DNA of 53,310 nt. It comes from Flavobacteriales bacterium UBA7878. Its GTDB lineage: Bacteria > Bacteroidota > Bacteroidia > Flavobacteriales > Schleiferiaceae. The stretch covers positions 1 to 53,310 of the forward strand of contig DLRW01000047.1 of the NCBI GenBank assembly GCA_002501205.1, written 5' to 3'. The notes under the pieces were generated by a model, which had not been told where the DNA came from, searched no databases, and was given only the letters and a program-made list of their open reading frames with translations. Position 1 is the stretch's first letter. Each line of letters starts with the position of its first letter. The position numbers and the translations under genes are program-made. Positions 49,074-53,310 of the stretch are shown piece by piece.

Positions 49074-49595
49074 TTGATCGTGCCCTTAACTAAAGAACAT
49101 TTCCTCGAAATCCTTCGGGAACGGCCCCGTAAAGAAGAACTACTTAAGTACAGCACCGACCCCGATTATCATCAATACTTAAGGGAAGTTTGCCTAAGTG
49201 ATGACCAGCAAATCAATTGGCGGGCCGCCTGGCTCCTGGCCGATTTACCCGCTAAAGACTTGCAGGCTATTTTTCCTTCTGCACAAGTTTTAATTGAGGT
49301 CTTATCCAGTCCACATAAAGACGGCTATCTCCGTGAGATTGTAAAAATCATTAACCGCTTGAAATTGGATGAAGATGAGGAGGGGCTATTTTATGAAGCA
49401 GCCCTCAAGCTTTGGGAAAATTTAGCCATGGCCTCTGCTACGCGTATTCACGCTATTCGCTCCCTTTTTAAAATCGCCGAGACCTACCCTGAATTAAAAC
49501 TGGAATTGGAGGCCTATAATGACGATTTCTACTTTCAAGGATTAAGTCCGGGAATCGCTAAACAAATTCGCAGGCTTTTTGCCGGATTAAGCTAA
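49074..49595 (+). CDS. Hypothetical helical-repeat protein
   Basis: A 173-residue (or 171-residue) protein that looks like HEAT-type helical repeats (INWRAAWLLADLPAKDLQAI, TRIHAIRSLFKIAETYPEL). No enzyme motif. The start is TTG at 49074 or GTG at 49080; neither can be excluded. It is divergent from the thioredoxin-like gene with a gap of only 19 bases, and its end overlaps the end of the copper ATPase gene by 9 bases. Confidence 0.65.
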   Translation: MIVPLTKEHFLEILRERPRKEELLKYSTDPDYHQYLREVCLSDDQQINWRAAWLLADLPAKDLQAIFPSAQVLIEVLSSPHKDGYLREIVKIINRLKLDEDEEGLFYEAALKLWENLAMASATRIHAIRSLFKIAETYPELKLELEAYNDDFYFQGLSPGIAKQIRRLFAGLS

Positions 49596-51953
49596 GACCT
49601 TGCGTGCCTTCCAAGCCGTGTAGATGGAGCTGTAAACCACCACCGTAACCGAGGATATAGGCATTAATATCGCGGCAAATACCGGACTCAAATAGCCAGC
49701 CACCGCCACAGACAAGCCCACAAGATTATACAAGAGCGACAAGGCAAAGGCCCGATATACAATAGGCTTATACATCCGCGAAAGCGCCAAAAAGCGATGG
49801 AGCTTCGGAAAAGCATCAGCCATTAATAAGGCATCGCTAGCCGGGAAAAAGCTGATATCCTTCTCGCAAAGGCTAATCCCCACTTCACTCTGCTGTAAGG
49901 CTCCGGCATCATTTAATCCATCCCCCAACATCAACACCTTTTGCCCCTTGTTCTGCAAAGCTTTTAGGTATTCTAATTTTTGATGTGGACTGCAATTAAA
50001 CTGCAAGTCCACCTTTGAGCCTAAGATCTGGCGGAAGCGCCTTTCTTCGGCGGCATTATCACCACTTAGTAGACTAAGGCTGTACTTGTCACTAAGGTCG
50101 GCTGCAATTTGATCGAGGGCATCACGGGTTTGCTGATAAAAGCTGAAATAGCCTAAAACCTTAGCATCCTTTTCTAGATAAACCGCAGTGGTATTCGCTT
50201 CATCACTTAAGCCTAAAAAAGAAGCTTTTCCCAAACGATAATAGGAGGCTCGCACCCGAGCGCCTACCCCTTCGCCACTGGCTTCTTCAAATTGCAAAAC
50301 CTGGCTGGCATCTGCTTCCTCAATTTGCAAATAGCCCAATAGGACTTTAGCCAAAGGATGCTGAGCATTTAAAGCTATGGTAGCCACTGCCCATTGATCT
50401 TCAAACAGAAGCTGATCCCCATGCCATTGCACCTCTATGCTGTCGGTACGAGTTAAAGTTCCGGTTTTATCGAAAACCACCTGATTTAATTCGGGCAGCC
50501 TTTGTAGGACCGTATTATTTTTCAGAAAAAAGCCAAAGCGGCCAAACCATCGCATCATGCTACCCGCGGTAAAAGGTTCGGCCAAGGCCAAGGCACAAGG
50601 ACAGGCAACTATCAATACCGAAGTAAAGACCAAAACGGCTTTAGCGGAGTCGATCTGCCACCAAATCAAACCCGAAACCAGGGCTACAATCAGAATGGCG
50701 GGGGTGAAATACTGACTTACTCGATCGCTTAAAGTGCGCGATTTCTTAGTGCTGGATTCTTCTTTAAAGGCCTCTTGGGACCAAAGTGAACTGAGATAAG
50801 AATGATCAACACTGCTCTGCACTTCAAGCACCGTCGATTTTCCTAAAAGGCGGGCACCGGCATATATTTTAGCACCGGCCTCTTTTTGCACCGGTAAACT
50901 CTCTCCACTTAAATAGCTATAATCCCAGCGCGATTCCTGATCCAAAACAATACTATCGGCGGGTAAAACTTCGCCCTGACGAATTCGAATTCGATCCCCT
51001 TCTTCCAGTTCATCAATACCCACCGGTTTTTCAGCTCCATCCTCCATCAATCGATTTGCTGCTAAGGGAAGAAAGGAACGTAAATCGCGATCAAAGCTAA
51101 AATTGCGATAGGTTTTCGCCTGATACCATTTACCAATCAAGAGGAAAAACACCAAAGCTGTAAGACTATCAAAATAGCCCGAACCCACTTGAGCAATCAC
51201 CTCATAGGCACTGCGACTAAATAATACCACAATGCCCAAAGCAATGGGTAGGTCTATACTTAAAGCTCCAGCACGAAGCGATTTCCAGGCGGTACTGAAA
51301 TAGTCCTTTGCCGAAAATAATACCACCGGTAAACTAAAAGCCATCATCAGATAACGGAAGAAACTTTGCAGCTCAGGATCGTATTGCAAGCTTCCATCCA
51401 GATACTCCGGCAAGGCTAAAAGCATGGTATTGCCAAAAAAGAAACCCGCTACACCTAATTGCATCAAAAGCTTATTGCGGCCTTTGCGGCTTTCGCCGAG
51501 ATGCGTCTTAAAGTCTGGCTTATAACCAATATGATCTAAGATCGCGGCAATCTCAGAAAGTTGAATCAAATCCTTCCGAAAACGGATATCGGCTTCCTTC
51601 TTTGAGAAATGCACTTGTACCGAGAGGATCCCCTTTTCAATAGCCGCCAGGTTCTCCAATAAATAAATGCAGGAAGAACAGTGAATGGCCGGCAGGTGAA
51701 TAGCAATCCGAGCTTGCTGCTCATCCTCAAACTTGCAGAGCTTAGCCCGAATACTGGCTTCATCCAAATAGCGCCAGGGACCGGTATCAATAGCGCTGTG
51801 ATCTATCAATGAAGCATCCGAATCCATCAATTCATCTACTACCTTGCAACCATAGCAACAGTAGACTTTAGAAGGGTCACGGCCTTCAATACGCTCTAAG
51901 AGCGGTTGGTGGCAATGACTGCACTCCGTAAGGATTTGGGCTTCTTTGGACAT
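49587..51953 (-). CDS. ccoI: Heavy-metal P-type ATPase, CcoI/FixI-like copper exporter
   Basis: A 788-residue copper-transporting P1B ATPase of the type that supplies copper to cbb3 oxidase. It starts with a cysteine-rich zinc-ribbon domain (ECSHCHQPL, YCCYGCKVV), then a metal-binding domain with IHCSSCIYLL. Eight membrane helices follow, with the ion-site motif VACPCALALAEPF, phosphorylation site FDKTGTLTRT, HPLAK and the hinge LGDGLNDAGAL. The ATG at 51953 lies just after a -7 element. ccoS and the oxidase genes are not next to it here. It is divergent from an Fnr-type gene, the usual partner in Bacteroidota. Confidence 0.9.
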   Translation of the reverse strand: MSKEAQILTECSHCHQPLLERIEGRDPSKVYCCYGCKVVDELMDSDASLIDHSAIDTGPWRYLDEASIRAKLCKFEDEQQARIAIHLPAIHCSSCIYLLENLAAIEKGILSVQVHFSKKEADIRFRKDLIQLSEIAAILDHIGYKPDFKTHLGESRKGRNKLLMQLGVAGFFFGNTMLLALPEYLDGSLQYDPELQSFFRYLMMAFSLPVVLFSAKDYFSTAWKSLRAGALSIDLPIALGIVVLFSRSAYEVIAQVGSGYFDSLTALVFFLLIGKWYQAKTYRNFSFDRDLRSFLPLAANRLMEDGAEKPVGIDELEEGDRIRIRQGEVLPADSIVLDQESRWDYSYLSGESLPVQKEAGAKIYAGARLLGKSTVLEVQSSVDHSYLSSLWSQEAFKEESSTKKSRTLSDRVSQYFTPAILIVALVSGLIWWQIDSAKAVLVFTSVLIVACPCALALAEPFTAGSMMRWFGRFGFFLKNNTVLQRLPELNQVVFDKTGTLTRTDSIEVQWHGDQLLFEDQWAVATIALNAQHPLAKVLLGYLQIEEADASQVLQFEEASGEGVGARVRASYYRLGKASFLGLSDEANTTAVYLEKDAKVLGYFSFYQQTRDALDQIAADLSDKYSLSLLSGDNAAEERRFRQILGSKVDLQFNCSPHQKLEYLKALQNKGQKVLMLGDGLNDAGALQQSEVGISLCEKDISFFPASDALLMADAFPKLHRFLALSRMYKPIVYRAFALSLLYNLVGLSVAVAGYLSPVFAAILMPISSVTVVVYSSIYTAWKARKVLA

Positions 51954-51957
51954 AGCG

Positions 51958-51965
51958 CAAAGGTG
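51958..51965 (-). promoter_or_regulatory. Weak -7 element of ccoI
   Basis: CACCTTTG on the minus strand, identical to that of yceI, four bases before the ATG. No -33 element. Confidence 0.5.
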
Positions 51966-51977
51966 CCGTGATTCACC

Positions 51978-52008
51978 TTGGATGACTATGACATTTATCA
52001 TATCTTTG
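51978..52008 (+). promoter_or_regulatory. Promoter of the Fnr-type regulator gene
   Basis: TTG (51978-51980), 20 bases, TATCTTTG (52001-52008): a full Bacteroidota promoter. The Fnr-like box sits directly between the two elements, so the regulator could repress its own gene. Confidence 0.7.
51989..52000. promoter_or_regulatory. Fnr-like box shared by ccoI and the regulator gene
   Basis: TGACATTTATCA, one base from TGATnnnnATCA. Seen from ccoI it lies 23 bases upstream of the -7 element (activating position). Seen from the regulator gene it touches the -7 element (repressing position). Confidence 0.65.
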
Positions 52009-52036
52009 ATAGACCAAACCTCAAAAACACCCTCGA

Positions 52037-52735
52037 TTGGAAACGCCTAACCATTGTCAATTCTGCGCTCAACATCCCGACAGCGCCTTTCATGGTATGA
52101 GCCGGGAAGGGCTGGAGGAAATCAGTCAATTAAAAACTTGTGTAAGCTTCCGTAAAGGTCAGGTTATCATGCACGAAGGGGCCCGTCCTCAAGGAGTATA
52201 CTGCGTGCACAAGGGCAAGATTAAACTCTACACCTTAGGCACCGAGGGTAAAGAGCAAATTATTCGTTTCGTTACTCGAGGGGATTTAATCGGCTACCGC
52301 AGCATATTAAGTGATGAGCCTATCAGTGCTTCGGCCACGGCGCTCGAAGACACCTTTGCTTGTTATATTCCTAAATCATCCTTCTTTAAAGTTATTGAGG
52401 ATAATCCCAAATTTTCCTTAAACCTCCTAAAGCTTTCTTGCCATGAATTGGGCGAAGCCGGTAAAATGATCACCAGCCTGGCTCAGAAAAATGTAAAGGA
52501 ACGTTTGGCAGAAATCCTGCTGATTTTGAACACCACTTTCGGTGAAGATGAGGAGGGATATATCGACATTAACCTCACTCGAGAGGAGATTGCCAATATG
52601 GTGGGCACCGCTACCGAATCGGTAATTCGACTAATTTCAGAATTACGAAAAGAAGGATATATCCGCTCCAAAGGCAAGCGTATTGCGGTAGAAGATCGTT
52701 CAGCCTTGCGTGCCATGGCGTCAGTTTTTGAATAA
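52037..52735 (+). CDS. Crp/Fnr family transcriptional regulator
   Basis: A 232-residue regulator. A CxxC pair near the start (HCQFC) is followed by a cyclic-nucleotide-type sensor domain (residues ~20-140, GQVIMHEGARPQGVYCVHKG) and a winged helix (VKERLAEILLILN, then LTREEIANMVGTATESVIRL). Bacteroidota proteins of this type act as oxygen/redox regulators, often beside cbb3 oxidase genes. The start is TTG at 52037, which keeps the CxxC pair; the next ATG would remove it. The boxes at 48727, 51989 and 52737 are its probable targets (inference). Confidence 0.88.
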   Translation: METPNHCQFCAQHPDSAFHGMSREGLEEISQLKTCVSFRKGQVIMHEGARPQGVYCVHKGKIKLYTLGTEGKEQIIRFVTRGDLIGYRSILSDEPISASATALEDTFACYIPKSSFFKVIEDNPKFSLNLLKLSCHELGEAGKMITSLAQKNVKERLAEILLILNTTFGEDEEGYIDINLTREEIANMVGTATESVIRLISELRKEGYIRSKGKRIAVEDRSALRAMASVFE

Positions 52736-52736
52736 C

Positions 52737-52748
52737 TGATAAAAATCA
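52737..52748 (+). promoter_or_regulatory. Fnr-like box of the cNMP-domain gene
   Basis: TGATAAAAATCA, a perfect TGATnnnnATCA palindrome, two bases after the stop of the regulator gene and exactly 23 bases before TATTTTCG. Confidence 0.7.
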
Positions 52749-52771
52749 TAGACCCAATTTTCGCCAGGCTG

Positions 52772-52779
52772 TATTTTCG
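52772..52779 (+). promoter_or_regulatory. -7 element of the cNMP-domain gene
   Basis: TATTTTCG, one base from TAnnTTTG, without a -33 element; transcription would start near 52784, 14 bases before the GTG start. Confidence 0.5.
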
Positions 52780-52797
52780 TCCACAAGAACTTTAGCT

Positions 52798-53238
52798 GTG
52801 GACTTTTTAAACATCCCTGAAAAAATTCGTGAGATATTGCCCTTTGAGGCCTCCCCGTTTATCGTGGAAGAAATTGCTATGCAAAGCAGTTATATTCCCT
52901 TTTCAGGTCCGGGGGAGATTCTATTTAAGAAAGGGGACCCAGCTTTGGGATTCTACTGGATCCTTAATGGTGAAGCCGAAATCATTATCCCCAATACACG
53001 ATCTATAATCCTTAGCCCAGGCGCTATGGCCGGCTTGGATTCCTTTATTGAGGAAGACAATGTGCCCTTTGACATCATCAATCGAGGACGCAAATTGGAT
53101 TGTATTTTTATTGATCGCCGCTGCTATAATAATATGCGGGAACACCATGAGTTTAACCGCTATATGAACCACATGGTGCTGAATTGCCTGCGCAGCTATC
53201 GGAATCTGCTACTTCCTTCGGAAAGAATCTACTTGTAA
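52798..53238 (+). CDS. Cyclic-nucleotide-binding-domain protein without DNA-binding domain
   Basis: A 146-residue protein made of a single cNMP-type sensor domain: GPGEILFKKGDPALGFYWIL, NGEAEIIIPNTRSIILSPGA, and a C-terminal helix. There is no helix-turn-helix, so it is not a transcription factor by itself; it may sense a ligand or partner another protein. The start is GTG at 52798. It lies directly after the Fnr-type regulator and has its own Fnr-like box. Confidence 0.78.
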   Translation: MDFLNIPEKIREILPFEASPFIVEEIAMQSSYIPFSGPGEILFKKGDPALGFYWILNGEAEIIIPNTRSIILSPGAMAGLDSFIEEDNVPFDIINRGRKLDCIFIDRRCYNNMREHHEFNRYMNHMVLNCLRSYRNLLLPSERIYL

Positions 53239-53241
53239 TAG

Positions 53242-53249
53242 TATCTTTA
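53242..53249 (+). promoter_or_regulatory. -7-like element before the last gene
   Basis: TATCTTTA, 19 bases before the ATG at 53269; same variant as at 5815 and 17785. Confidence 0.35.
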
Positions 53250-53268
53250 GCCCCCTATTCCCAAGGCT

Positions 53269-53310
53269 ATGCATCAGGTTGATGTGTGCATTGTAGGGGC
53301 TGGTCCTGCA
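53269..53310 (+). CDS. FAD-dependent oxidoreductase, N-terminal end (partial)
   Basis: Only 14 codons are inside the window: MHQVDVCIVGAGPA, the beta strand and GxGxxA/G loop of an FAD-binding Rossmann fold at the N-terminus. Thioredoxin-reductase-like ferredoxin-NADP reductases and geranylgeranyl reductases both start like this, so the exact enzyme cannot be told. Confidence 0.7.
   Translation, partial: MHQVDVCIVGAGPA

Noticed and set aside
1..53310. CRISPR array
   Set aside because: No regularly spaced identical repeats with unique spacers were seen; the three attC-like elements are far apart and differ in length.
1..53310. Insertion sequences
   Set aside because: No transposase-like frame was found on either strand; the only recombination gene is the tyrosine-recombinase remnant.

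Overview
The window is chromosomal DNA of a marine-type Bacteroidota, probably Flavobacteriales of the Cryomorphaceae/Schleiferiaceae kind (inference). The signs are: Bacteroidota promoters (TTG, about 19 bases, then TAnnTTTG), almost no Shine-Dalgarno sites, a secreted protein with a type IX secretion sorting tail, a DUF5686-like surface protein, multi-ExbD energiser genes, a Bacteroidota-type Crp/Fnr gene next to a CcoI-like copper ATPase, and many outer-membrane barrels. Composition is moderate GC, except for an AT-rich island near the middle.

Layout. 1-1.4 kb: tyrosine degradation (end of hmgA, then hpd with its own promoter). 1.4-2.6 kb: an AT-rich stretch with no gene. 2.6-5.5 kb: an AraC regulator and a type IX-secreted protein. 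5.8-13.6 kb: a DUF5686-like protein, then an RND-like exporter, rfbA, a prenyl diphosphate synthase and a small unknown gene, facing a small barrel protein. 13.7-17.7 kb: sucAB. 17.8-18.5 kb: a small ORF and a nucleotidyltransferase. 18.5-21.4 kb: an ExbB/ExbD operon with duplicated ExbD. 21.6 kb: tRNA-Ser(GGA). 22.1 kb: a membrane-anchored amidohydrolase.

23.50-29.05 kb is the most interesting region: an integron-like cassette island set almost flush between the stop codons of two chromosomal genes. It holds three attC-like elements (5' core xxxxAAC, 3' core AACCGTT), an attI-like site with three 9-base repeats at exact 21-base spacing, and the wrecked C-terminal part of a tyrosine recombinase. 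Three cassettes have both ends intact, and in each the first 10 bases are the exact reverse complement of the 5' core of the attC that closes it. Two of these carry anti-phage systems: a Septu-like ATPase/HNH pair and a type II Thoeris pair (TIR protein plus membrane-anchored macro-domain protein). The third encodes a small membrane protein. A decayed cassette and an XRE/SymE-like pair lie between them.

29.05-36.7 kb: two DUF4386-like membrane proteins and an oxidoreductase beside a fused TPR/AraC regulator, AMP nucleosidase, a membrane protein/XRE pair, asparaginase and TatD. 36.9-41.6 kb: an apparent operon of SDR reductase, unusual KAS III-like protein, sodium/solute symporter and acyl-CoA ligase. 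41.6-46.8 kb: an unknown helical protein, a lipoprotein, a barrel, a lipid-anchored hydrolase and a thioesterase. 46.8-53.3 kb: YceI and a porin, a thioredoxin-like protein, a CcoI-type ATPase, an Fnr-type regulator and a cNMP-domain protein. Three promoters here share an Fnr-like box exactly 23 bases upstream of the -7 element, which suggests a small local regulon. The window ends in the first codons of an FAD-dependent oxidoreductase.
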